From NCBI GenBank assembly GCA_938004375.1, contig CALKWH010000242.1, forward strand, positions 1-11,389: a stretch of 11,389 nt of DNA, read 5' to 3'. Positions 1 through 6,050 of the stretch are shown here, piece after piece. Under the pieces are notes generated by a model that was given only the letters and a program-made list of their open reading frames with translations, did not search any database and was not told the DNA's origin. How positions within the stretch are numbered: the stretch's first letter is position 1; the number at the start of each line of letters is the position of its first letter. Both the position numbers and the translations under genes were made by a program. Origin of the DNA: an uncultured Pseudomonadota bacterium. Its GTDB lineage: Bacteria > Myxococcota_A > Polyangia > HGW-17.

Positions 1-142
1 CCACGAGGGGGGCGGCGGGTGCCCCCGGGGCCGAACCCGGGGCCGTCGGAGCGGGTGAGGGATTCTGGCGGGTGGGGACGGGCTGGCTGCAGCCTACCGG
101 CGTGGCGATCAGGACCAGGGACCTCGGGAGGGTGAGACTCAT
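1..142 (-). CDS. Lipoprotein N-terminus, cut off by the window start
   Basis: Only the first 47 codons are in the window. They encode a short N-terminus (MSLTLPRS), a hydrophobic stretch (LVLIATPVG) and a cysteine at residue 18, which together resemble a lipoprotein signal peptide. The lipobox PVGC is imperfect because proline replaces the usual leucine at -3. After the cysteine comes a Pro/Ala/Ser-rich linker, typical of a tether between a lipid anchor and a folded domain that lies outside the window. The ATG at 140-142 is well supported: a strong Shine-Dalgarno AAGGAG lies at 149-154 with 6 bases of spacing. The gene starts 21 bases after the stop of the 277-aa gene upstream, so the two are probably co-transcribed. 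The function cannot be inferred from what is visible. Confidence 0.65.
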   Translation of the reverse strand, partial: MSLTLPRSLVLIATPVGCSQPVPTRQNPSPAPTAPGSAPGAPAAPLV

Positions 143-163
143 GGGTGACTCCTTCGTGGGAGG

Positions 164-997
164 TCAGGGGCGGGGATGAACGCGGCGCCAGGCTTCATCG
201 GCGTCCCGAATCCACGCGGGGCCGTCGGCCTCGCGGGGTTGTCCCAGGGCGGGATGGACGGTGAAGATGCGTCGGGGCGGATCGCTCTCGGTCCGGGGGG
301 TGACGGGCACCACCCCAGAGCCCATGGCCTGGGCTACCTGGATCCATTGCCGGCGTCCGGTGCGGTCCGCGAGCAGGGACTCGCGGCGATCGAAGACGAC
401 CACGACCAGGTTCTTCTCGGCCAGGGCGTCGCGGTGGTGGCCCAGGAGCGCCTGCAGGCACTGATGCTGCAGGCGGAAGAAGTGAGCCCGCGCCGCCTCG
501 CGGCCTCCGTGGTCCGATAGGAAGCGGGCGACGTCGGCGGATCCAAGGACGTTCTCGTCGACGGAGGCCCCCTGGAAAAAGTCCAACACGGCGCGCAGCT
601 CGGCCCAGGTGGCCGGGCGGTGCAGGTGGTCGGTGAGCCAGCCCGCGACGAGCTCGGGATCGTCGGGCACGCGCAGGCCGTTGAGCAGCCGCGCGGCAGT
701 GAGCTCTGCGGGTTTCTCGGTGAACCGGCGTGGGATCCAGAAGGCCAGGCTGCGGTGCGGCGGACCCTGTTCCCAGGCCGTCATGAAGGCGACGAGCGTC
801 TGGGGATCGTCGTTTTCTAGGAGGACGAAGTGGGCGTTGGAGACCGGCAGCGCCTCGGCCTTCTCCAAGCGTGGGAGGATCGGGAGCCGGATGGCCAGGC
901 CGGCGGGGACGGGCGCGCGCATCAGGAGCCCGGCGGCCGCGTGCAGCCACGGACGGTAGAAGGGAGCGGACGTGCAGAGGTTACGCGGGTCGAACAT
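164..997 (-). CDS. Hypothetical protein, 277 aa, probably cytosolic
   Basis: I do not recognise this family. There is no signal peptide and no convincing membrane span, so a cytosolic location is inferred. The protein looks mixed alpha/beta: a hydrophobic strand near residues 56-60 (HFVLL), a helical middle containing FFQGASVDEN and the stretch ARAHFFRLQHQCLQALLGHHRD (residues 169-190, split here as two helix turns), and a very hydrophobic strand NLVVVVFDRR at 196-205 that resembles a core beta-strand of a Rossmann-like or restriction-fold domain. The C-terminus is charged and proline-rich. I chose the ATG at 995-997 over a TTG two codons upstream (1001-1003) because the AGGAG at 1006-1010 is 8 bases from the ATG but only 2 from the TTG. 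It lies between two lipoprotein genes on the same strand (82 bases after one, 21 before the next). The reading frame looks intact; its role is unknown. Confidence 0.75.
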   Translation of the reverse strand: MFDPRNLCTSAPFYRPWLHAAAGLLMRAPVPAGLAIRLPILPRLEKAEALPVSNAHFVLLENDDPQTLVAFMTAWEQGPPHRSLAFWIPRRFTEKPAELTAARLLNGLRVPDDPELVAGWLTDHLHRPATWAELRAVLDFFQGASVDENVLGSADVARFLSDHGGREAARAHFFRLQHQCLQALLGHHRDALAEKNLVVVVFDRRESLLADRTGRRQWIQVAQAMGSGVVPVTPRTESDPPRRIFTVHPALGQPREADGPAWIRDADEAWRRVHPRP

Positions 998-1005
998 GGG
1001 CAAGA

Positions 1006-1010
1006 CTCCT
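1006..1010 (-). promoter_or_regulatory. Ribosome binding site that decides the start of the 277-aa gene
   Basis: Read on the minus strand this is AGGAG, ending 8 bases before the ATG at 997. It is only 2 bases from the alternative TTG at 1003, which is too close for initiation, so the shorter protein is preferred. Confidence 0.65.
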
Positions 1011-1035
1011 GTGGCGGGTGTCCCTGGGTCGTTCC

Positions 1036-1050
1036 GGTGACTTCGTCACC
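1036..1050. other. Perfect inverted repeat GGTGAC-TTC-GTCACC in an intergenic leader
   Basis: The two 6-base arms GGTGAC and GTCACC are exact reverse complements separated by 3 bases. The repeat lies in the 82-base gap between the 93-aa lipoprotein gene and the 277-aa gene, about 39 bases before the latter's ATG. As RNA it can form a short stable hairpin with a three-base loop (GAA on the minus strand). As DNA it has the symmetry of a small operator. No run of T follows it, so it is not a standard intrinsic terminator. Whether it acts as RNA structure, operator or neither cannot be decided from sequence alone. Confidence 0.4.
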
Positions 1051-1060
1051 TCCAACGGGC

Positions 1061-1076
1061 CGCCCTTTTGCGGGCG
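1061..1076 (-). terminator. Small GC hairpin just after the 93-aa lipoprotein gene, possible weak terminator or 3' stabiliser
   Basis: On the minus strand CGCCC and GGGCG pair around the loop GCAAAA, starting 3 bases after the TAG stop at 1080-1082. The sequence that follows is GC-rich rather than a T-tract, so efficient intrinsic termination is unlikely. It may instead protect the 3' end of an mRNA or reduce expression of the genes downstream. Confidence 0.25.
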
Positions 1077-1079
1077 TCC

Positions 1080-1361
1080 CTATTGGTCGGACTTCACGGG
1101 CACCGGGACGCGGGTGGTCTGGGCCTCGCACTCGTTGCGCTCGTTGCACACGACGCGGTAAGCGGCCCGGGCGCCGCAGCCTTGCGCCTCGTACTCATCC
1201 TTGCCCAGGCTGCGGAGCTTGATTTTGGACCGCTCGCACTCCAGGTCCGCGGGCGCCTTCTCCAGGATGTACTGGCGGTGGCGCGGCGGCATCGAAGCGT
1301 TGCAGGCCACACCGAGGACGGACAGGGAAAAGATCGAGAGCACGGCGAGTCGGGTCAGCAT
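1080..1361 (-). CDS. Small lipoprotein, 93 aa, with a GCG/Cys motif typical of myxobacteria
   Basis: The protein starts MLTRLAVLSIFSLSVLGVAC, a clear lipoprotein signal with the acceptor cysteine at residue 20. The mature part is about 74 residues. It holds the pattern ADLECERSKIKLRSLG, then YEAQGCGARAAYRVVC, then NERNECEA. The spaced cysteines, the GCG turn and the strand-like segments suggest a small disulfide-stabilised beta domain. I recall similar 'C..I....LG...Y.A.GCG..A.Y.C' segments in many small envelope proteins of Myxococcota, but no function is known to me. The frame is open further upstream, but those extra 51 residues are Arg/Pro-rich and lack a signal. The ATG at 1359-1361 has a purine-rich AGGGGG about 8 bases upstream and places the signal peptide correctly. 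The gene lies 56 bases after the 3D-domain gene. Confidence 0.75.
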   Translation of the reverse strand: MLTRLAVLSIFSLSVLGVACNASMPPRHRQYILEKAPADLECERSKIKLRSLGKDEYEAQGCGARAAYRVVCNERNECEAQTTRVPVPVKSDQ

Positions 1362-1417
1362 GGGAAACCCCCTGCGGCGGGAAGCCGTCGACAGTGTGAC
1401 ATAGTCCCGGCCGTGAT

Positions 1418-2446
1418 TCAACCGCCGGGTGCCTCGAGATACCGGCAACGGCCTGCATCCATGTAAACGGTGAAGCGGGTACGGGTGCGGAACCGGCGCT
1501 CGAGGAGCAGCCACATGGCCCGCGTGCCCGAGAAGAAGTCGAAGTGGTCGCCTTTGATCGCGCCCCCCACGTCATCGGCGCGGAAGCAGCCGTCGTGGAC
1601 GAAGCCGCCGATGCCGTCCACCAGCGGGATGGTGACGCCGTCCCACTCGGGCATGTACAGCGTCGCGCCGTGGGGGATGACGTGGTTGTCCACGGCCACC
1701 GAGCGCAGCGGCACCAGGGGGTTCCTGCGGGAGCCCAGCCCCCAGGAGGCTTCGGGATCGGTCACTTCGAGGTAGCAGATGCGGCCGCCCAGGGGGCAGG
1801 GGATCGAGCAGTCGCAGCGCCCGGCGTAGTTGATCACCGTGCCCTCGAACAGCCGGCCGCTGCCCTCCACGCACACGTCGGTGGCGAATTTGTACGGCAC
1901 GTGGCCCATCAGGCGGCAGGCCTTGTCGTAGATCGGGATCTCCCGGGGTCCCTCCCAGTCCATTTCGACGGACAGGTAATAGTATGTGATCCACAGGCTG
2001 CCCACGAGCTGGCCGGGATCCTCGGCCAGGGGCGGCCACGGCGTGAAGTCCACGCGATCGTAGGCGACGAGGCGGTCCAGGGCGTCATAGCCGAGACACT
2101 CGAGCACGCGAGGCGTCGTGTAGTCCACGGCGTCGCCCGTGTGCTCCTCGACCGAGAGGGGCACCTTCCAAGTCCGCAGCAGGCGCCCGTTCTCGACGAG
2201 CCGGGCAGACTCCACGTTCCGGAAATGGATCAACGAGGTGTTGGGATCGGGCTCCATCGAACCGTGGATCGGCCAGAGGATCTTGCACGCGGAGTGGGCC
2301 TCGGCCCCGAGGTAGGCTTCCAGGGCCAGCTCCTGGGGCGAGAAGCCTTGCGTGGTCGCCTGGGAGAAGCGCTCCCACCGGGGGGGGCGCGAACAGGCGC
2401 AGAGCGCTGCCAGGAAGAACGCGCCGAGGAGCCAGGGCCGAGACAT
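1418..2446 (-). CDS. 3D-domain lipoprotein (MltA C-terminal-like), 342 aa
   Basis: This is an envelope lipoprotein whose C-terminus is a 3D domain, the double-psi beta-barrel that carries the catalytic aspartates in the lytic transglycosylase MltA and in spore/Rpf-type muralytic proteins. The signature is easy to see: HDGCF (D285), then ADDVGGAIKG (D291/D292), then FDFFSGT (D303), so the three aspartates that name the domain are present. The N-terminus MSRPWLLGAFFLAALCAC is a lipoprotein signal with lipobox LCAC and Cys18. Residues from about 20 to 205 match no domain I know. A Cys-rich link CDCSIPCPLGGRIC (211-224) precedes the 3D domain, and further single cysteines suggest disulfides outside the cytoplasm. 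The MltA N-terminal barrel is not recognisable, so peptidoglycan cleavage is plausible but unproven. I chose the ATG at 2444-2446. The in-frame TTG at 2480-2482 is part of a TTGACA -35 box. No Shine-Dalgarno precedes the ATG; see the promoter entry. Confidence 0.85.
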   Translation of the reverse strand: MSRPWLLGAFFLAALCACSRPPRWERFSQATTQGFSPQELALEAYLGAEAHSACKILWPIHGSMEPDPNTSLIHFRNVESARLVENGRLLRTWKVPLSVEEHTGDAVDYTTPRVLECLGYDALDRLVAYDRVDFTPWPPLAEDPGQLVGSLWITYYYLSVEMDWEGPREIPIYDKACRLMGHVPYKFATDVCVEGSGRLFEGTVINYAGRCDCSIPCPLGGRICYLEVTDPEASWGLGSRRNPLVPLRSVAVDNHVIPHGATLYMPEWDGVTIPLVDGIGGFVHDGCFRADDVGGAIKGDHFDFFSGTRAMWLLLERRFRTRTRFTVYMDAGRCRYLEAPGG

Positions 2447-2453
2447 CGACGGC

Positions 2454-2482
2454 AGCGTAGGCGCTCTGGACGGGTCTGTCAA
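2454..2482 (-). promoter_or_regulatory. Candidate sigma70-type promoter, probably giving a leaderless mRNA for the 3D lipoprotein
   Basis: On the minus strand a perfect -35 box TTGACA (2482-2477) is followed by a 17-base spacer and a TACGCT -10-like box (2459-2454). The box fits the TANNNT pattern and ends 7 bases before ATG, so transcription would start at or next to the A of ATG. There is no Shine-Dalgarno in the gap, which agrees with leaderless translation. A run of five T just upstream (2485-2481), partly overlapping the -35, may also serve as the tail of a very weak terminator (GGTC/GACC stem) for the prenyltransferase gene. Confidence 0.5.
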
Positions 2483-2509
2483 AAAGTGGTCCGTGAATCC
2501 GACCGGCCG

Positions 2510-3418
2510 TCACCCGAGGAACAGGGTGGCCGCCAGGATGGCTTGTGAGAGCGCCTGGGCGGCGATGGTCCCCTGTTGGGCGGGCACCAGCGCGCCCGGC
2601 TCGTCGTGGTGGCGCCACAGGGTGCGTGCTGCCGGGATCAGCGGGAGATAGCCCGCCAGGCTCAGGTGCGACCACCGCGGCAACACGCCGAAAAGGACCA
2701 GTGCGACGGTGATCATGGCGGCGAGCCCGGTCATGGCGACGTAGGGCCCGCGGGCCCGGGCGGTGCCCAGGCGCACGACCCAGTGGTGCTTGCCCACGGC
2801 GTCGTCGGCGTCGTGGTCGGGGAACTGGTTGATGAAGAGGATGGCCGTGGTCAGGAGCCCGGCGGGCAGGCCCGCCAGGAAGAAGGGCCAGGAGGCCTCA
2901 CCGCTTGCGGCCAGCGCCGCTCCCAGGGTCAGGAGCGGACCGAAGGCGAGCCAGATCGCCAGCTCGCCGAGGCCGCGGGCCTGCAGGGAGAAGGGCGGCA
3001 GCGAGTAGGCCGCGCCCAGGAAGCCGCCGGCGAGGCCCAGCCACAGGATCTCGGCGCGCCCCATGGCCACCAGCGCGACCCCGCAGCCCAGGGCCGCGCC
3101 CAGGAAGCCCACGCCCATGAGCAGGAACGCGCGGCGGTCGATCCGCCCTTCGAGGCGCGCGCGGCTGCCGCCGTTGAAGGGGCTGGCGTGGAGGTTGACT
3201 CGATCGGTGGCGTTCCAGTCGACCCAATCGTTGAAGGTGTTGGCCGACAGGTGCAGGAACAGCGCGCCGGTCAGGGCGAGCACCGCTGCGGTCCAGGAGA
3301 AGTCGGGGCGCTCGAAGGCCGCGGCGACCCCCACGAACGCCGCGGTGAGGGAGGCGGTGGCGAAGGGCAGGCGGGTGCCGGCGAGCCAGATCATCGGGGA
3401 GCAGGTGGGCTGCGTCAT
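2510..3418 (-). CDS. UbiA-family prenyltransferase, MenA-like (quinone biosynthesis), 302 aa
   Basis: This is an integral membrane prenyltransferase of the UbiA superfamily. The family transfers a polyprenyl chain from its diphosphate to an aromatic acceptor, for example 1,4-dihydroxy-2-naphthoate in menaquinone synthesis. Both Asp-rich, Mg-diphosphate-binding motifs are visible: N60-T-F-N-D64-W-V-D67 with D72, and N197-Q-F-P-D201-H-D203-A-D205-D206 followed by GK. The typical YSLPPFSLQARGLGELAIW segment lies between them (138-156), and about eight or nine hydrophobic spans are visible across a normal family length. The segment SPFNGGSR and the second motif look closer to MenA than to UbiA or protohaem farnesyltransferases, but the aromatic substrate is inference and I give no symbol. 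The start ATG at 3416-3418 is preceded by GAGGT about 7 bases away, which overlaps the TGA of the upstream lipoprotein gene. Only 10 bases separate the two genes, so they are probably translationally coupled. Confidence 0.85.
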   Translation of the reverse strand: MTQPTCSPMIWLAGTRLPFATASLTAAFVGVAAAFERPDFSWTAAVLALTGALFLHLSANTFNDWVDWNATDRVNLHASPFNGGSRARLEGRIDRRAFLLMGVGFLGAALGCGVALVAMGRAEILWLGLAGGFLGAAYSLPPFSLQARGLGELAIWLAFGPLLTLGAALAASGEASWPFFLAGLPAGLLTTAILFINQFPDHDADDAVGKHHWVVRLGTARARGPYVAMTGLAAMITVALVLFGVLPRWSHLSLAGYLPLIPAARTLWRHHDEPGALVPAQQGTIAAQALSQAILAATLFLG

Positions 3419-3428
3419 GGTCGGGACC

Positions 3429-4997
3429 TCATTCGAGCACGATCGGGCGCTGCAGTTGGGCGGAACCCGTGGAATGGGTGTCGTCGCACTCCATGCGCAG
3501 CAGGTAACGCCCGGGGGGCAACTGCGGTACGCTCCAGGAGGCGGTGACCCGGTGGCGCGGCGGCACGTACAGCATGGGGGCGTCCAGCTTCACCAGCGTC
3601 CGGTTCTCGGCGACCACGGGGCCGCCGGGGGCCGAGAGCGAGGCCGCGCAGGTCAGCCCGAGCACGGGCACCGGGACCATGGTGACGCCAGCCTGTTCGA
3701 TCTTCTTGCCGGTCTTGTACCCCGATGCGACGAACGAGAAGTGCCACTCCCGGCCCGCGGGCAGGCGCTCGCGGCCGGCGCGCACCAGGGCGGCGTGGGT
3801 GCCCAGCTCGAGCCCCGAGATCGTGAAGTGCGGCGCCTGGACCAGGTCGGAGCCTTCGACCATCAGGCCGTGCTCCAGCTCCAGGTGTCGGCCCCCCGAA
3901 GACCAGCGCAGGCGGAAGCGCAGGCGGCCGGCCGGGCTGAACTCGGGCACCGAGAAGGGCAGGGATACGGCCCCCCCCGGCTTTGCGGGCAGCGGCAGCC
4001 GCCGCAGGTACAGCACCTCGTCCCGGGATCCCATGATGACCACGTCGAGCGTCCCGGGGGCGTCGGCGGGCCAATGGGGATCCTCGATCTGCAGGAAGCC
4101 CTCCTGCCGGCGGCGCCAGGTGTGGCGGAGGCCGCCGTCGTGGGTGGTGAAGCGCAGGGCGTGGGGCCCCGGCTCGTCGGGGAGCACCTCGAAGGGGACG
4201 CCGAACGTGGCGCCGGGCCCGTCCCCGGTCCGTCGCGTGAAGTAGAGCGCGTGCTTCCCGGGCGCGGTCGGCGCCGTCATCACCCACGCGCCCTCGTGTC
4301 GCCCTCCGGCGGGGGTCGAGGGGGAGAGCCGCATGGGCGTGGCTTGGCCGTCGTCGACGCGGACGGTGAAGGCGCCGCCGGTCCCGGGCGTCCAGGGGAC
4401 CACCACTCGCACGGTCAGGGGGGCGCCCGCCCGCACCCGCTCCGGGAGGCTCACCCAGGGCTGGTCTCCCGGCGGAGGCGGGTCCGCGAGGACGTTGAAG
4501 GGCACGAACAACTCGCCTTTGCGCTCGCCGGCGGAGAGGGTGACCTGCAGGGTGTAGGCGCCCGCGGGCCAGTGGGTGCCCGTCTGGAGCACGGCCTGGA
4601 GCATGCCCGTGGTCCCGCGCACCGAGGCGGCGGGGAGGATTTGGGAGACCCGGGGCAGCCAGGTGCCGCGCCCGTCGGCGACCTCGAAGCCCGCCTCCAG
4701 GTCGGTGCCGGCGACCAGGCCGGCCAGGTGCAGCGTGACCAGCAGGCGCTCCCCGGCCGGGATCGTGTCCACGAAGCCGCCGCCGGTGCGAAGCGCTCCG
4801 TCGAGGAGCCGGAAGTCCCCCTGTACGACCCAGGCGTCCCCGGACTTCGATACGTCCGGACCTTCGCCGGGGCGGGGTGTCTGTGTGTCCGGTTTTGCGG
4901 GGGCGGGCGCGGCCGGGGGTGGGGATTTCTCTTGACAACCGGCGCAGCCGAGTTGAAAAAGCAGGAGCAGGAGGGGGAGGCGGCCGGTCGCAGGCAT
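3429..4997 (-). CDS. Large beta-rich lipoprotein, 522 aa, unknown function
   Basis: The N-terminus MPATGRLPLLLLLFQLGCAGC is a lipoprotein signal. Either Cys18 (QLGC) or Cys21 (CAGC) could be lipidated; CAGC fits the -2/-1 rule better. A Pro/Ala/Lys linker follows, then several repeated beta-sandwich-like segments. Each has a 'PAGxYTLQV'-type strand near its end: PAGAYTLQVTL around 143-153, APGKHALYF in the middle, and PPGRYLLRMECDD near the C-terminus. This layout resembles tandem Ig-like or macroglobulin-like domains and suggests a structural or binding protein in the periplasm or at the outer membrane. I recognise no catalytic motif or named family. The frame stays open 24 codons further upstream, but those residues are basic and lack a signal, so the ATG at 4995-4997 is chosen. 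It has no Shine-Dalgarno but has a TANNNT box 7 bases upstream. It is the first gene of a unit with the prenyltransferase and diverges from the plus-strand lipoprotein gene. Confidence 0.75.
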   Translation of the reverse strand: MPATGRLPLLLLLFQLGCAGCQEKSPPPAAPAPAKPDTQTPRPGEGPDVSKSGDAWVVQGDFRLLDGALRTGGGFVDTIPAGERLLVTLHLAGLVAGTDLEAGFEVADGRGTWLPRVSQILPAASVRGTTGMLQAVLQTGTHWPAGAYTLQVTLSAGERKGELFVPFNVLADPPPPGDQPWVSLPERVRAGAPLTVRVVVPWTPGTGGAFTVRVDDGQATPMRLSPSTPAGGRHEGAWVMTAPTAPGKHALYFTRRTGDGPGATFGVPFEVLPDEPGPHALRFTTHDGGLRHTWRRRQEGFLQIEDPHWPADAPGTLDVVIMGSRDEVLYLRRLPLPAKPGGAVSLPFSVPEFSPAGRLRFRLRWSSGGRHLELEHGLMVEGSDLVQAPHFTISGLELGTHAALVRAGRERLPAGREWHFSFVASGYKTGKKIEQAGVTMVPVPVLGLTCAASLSAPGGPVVAENRTLVKLDAPMLYVPPRHRVTASWSVPQLPPGRYLLRMECDDTHSTGSAQLQRPIVLE

Positions 4998-5004
4998 GCC
5001 GCCG

Positions 5005-5032
5005 AACTTATCACAAACGCCGCGGCGGACAA
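5005..5032 (-). promoter_or_regulatory. Candidate promoter for the 522-aa lipoprotein within the 56-base divergent control region
   Basis: On the minus strand TTGTCC (5032-5027) is followed by a 16-base spacer and TAAGTT (5010-5005). The TANNNT-type box ends exactly 7 bases before ATG, the same distance as at the 3D-lipoprotein gene, and again there is no Shine-Dalgarno. The box similarity to consensus is modest. The spacer contains the perfect 10-base palindrome CGCCGCGGCG (5018-5027), which lies between the two divergent genes and could be an operator. In such GC-rich DNA it could also be chance. Confidence 0.35.
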
Positions 5033-5044
5033 CCCGTTTCCGGT

Positions 5045-5050
5045 GGAGGA
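5045..5050 (+). promoter_or_regulatory. Shine-Dalgarno GGAGGA of the plus-strand lipoprotein gene
   Basis: GGTGGAGGA leads into the ATG at 5054 with a short spacing of 3-4 bases. It supports 5054 as the start rather than the longer upstream frame. The next ATG, at 5063, would be about 13 bases away and would lose two basic residues of the signal peptide. Confidence 0.6.
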
Positions 5051-5053
5051 CGC

Positions 5054-6046
5054 ATGAGACGGATGACATTGGTATTGGGACTCGCGCTGGTGCTGGTCGC
5101 TGCTGCCTGCGGACGCAACGGAAAGGGCATCGCGGAGCCGAAACTGCCGCGCCCGGAGCCCGTCGCCGTCCCGGGCCCGGTCACCGGGTCCGAGCCGGGC
5201 GTGGACTGGTCCTTCCTGGGCGCCGCGGACCCCCAACTGGTGTCCGCCCAGGTGCTCCACCTCGCGCCCTTCGTGGCCCAGGGGAACCTGGCCGATGACG
5301 AAGATAACCTGGCGCCGCGCCGCGGCGAGGCCTTGAAGGCATGGGTGGAGGAGCACGTGAAGATCGCCGGGAGGGGCTCCGCGGGGGTCGTGCACTTGGT
5401 GTTCACGCAGTGCGTGGGGTGGGGTTCCATGGTCCCTTCGGACTACACGCTCTTCGGCTGTTTCACGCCGTTTGCCCTGTTCGCGCACGCAGCGGGCGAA
5501 CCCGGGTTCGTGAAGGCCTGCCGCGCCTGCTCCCGGGAGGACGAAACCTGTATGCAGACGTGGTGTGCTCCGCGGCTCGTGGAGGGGTACTTCACCGGCA
5601 AGACGAAGATCGAGCGGCAGGATCCCGACGATCCCGCCTCGGCGCGGGTGTCCTACGAGGTGCGCGTGCTGCGGGATCGCCCGTTGACCGGACCGCCCGT
5701 GGAAGCCACCGAACTGGCGCCCGACCTGGGTCTGGTGCTTCCCGCCGGCTCCCCGCAGCCCGACGGCCCGACCGTCTCGGACGGTCCGCGTTTCGCCGTG
5801 GCCGCCCGAGTCGATCGCGTGTGGGCTCCCACCTCCCTGACACTGGCCCGGGAGCTGGCCTCCAAACTGCACCGGGAGGGCTTCACTGACGCCCAGGTGA
5901 TCGACTCGCGCCGGATTCGGACGCAGTGGTGCTGCAGTCACCTCGTCATCGCCGCCCGCGTGGGCACCACGGCCGAGGCCGAACGCGTCCGCACCTCGTT
6001 GGCTACGAAGAACCTCGCCAATTTCGAGGTGGTGGAGTTGTACTGA
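5054..6046 (+). CDS. Lipoprotein with a SPOR-like C-terminal domain, 330 aa
   Basis: This is the only plus-strand gene. The N-terminus MRRMTLVLGLALVLVAAAC is a textbook lipoprotein signal with Cys19. A Pro/Val/Gly linker (about 28-48) follows, then an unassigned domain with clustered cysteines (C120, C136, C156, C159, C166 and C171; the last four read C-x2-C-x6-C-x4-C). The C-terminal 85 residues begin RFAVAARVDRVW (246-257), continue with helix ARELASKLHREGFTDAQVID, then QWCCSHLVIAARV, and end with a helix and FEVVELY. This beta-alpha-beta-beta-alpha-beta order and the 'eGF..A.vi' feature resemble SPOR domains, which bind denuded peptidoglycan glycans at division sites in other bacteria. The assignment is by pattern only. 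The upstream open frame is rejected because it overlaps the divergent gene's signal region and lacks a signal itself. The stop is 4 bases from that of the converging PEGA gene, so the two transcripts may overlap. Confidence 0.8.
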   Translation: MRRMTLVLGLALVLVAAACGRNGKGIAEPKLPRPEPVAVPGPVTGSEPGVDWSFLGAADPQLVSAQVLHLAPFVAQGNLADDEDNLAPRRGEALKAWVEEHVKIAGRGSAGVVHLVFTQCVGWGSMVPSDYTLFGCFTPFALFAHAAGEPGFVKACRACSREDETCMQTWCAPRLVEGYFTGKTKIERQDPDDPASARVSYEVRVLRDRPLTGPPVEATELAPDLGLVLPAGSPQPDGPTVSDGPRFAVAARVDRVWAPTSLTLARELASKLHREGFTDAQVIDSRRIRTQWCCSHLVIAARVGTTAEAERVRTSLATKNLANFEVVELY

Positions 6047-6050
6047 CAGT

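Noticed and set aside
1001..1003. TTG start giving a 279-aa version of the 277-aa protein
   Set aside because: The Shine-Dalgarno AGGAG is only 2 bases away, too close for initiation; the ATG at 997 has proper spacing.
1036..1050. A CRP/FNR binding site
   Set aside because: The TGA/TCA half-sites are present, but the arms are separated by one base fewer than the standard arrangement, and the outer bases do not match.
4932..4960. A plus-strand TTGACA that could be the promoter of the SPOR-like lipoprotein gene
   Set aside because: The hexamer at the right distance is GAAAAA, a poor -10, the site lies inside the opposing gene's coding sequence, and it is almost 100 bases from the start codon. 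It is not supported enough to annotate.
3063..5057. A 664-codon plus-strand open frame opposite the prenyltransferase and 522-aa lipoprotein genes
   Set aside because: Its product is low-complexity Gly/Arg/Ala/Pro/His-rich with no domain, and both minus-strand genes are well supported. Long antisense frames are expected in such GC-rich DNA.
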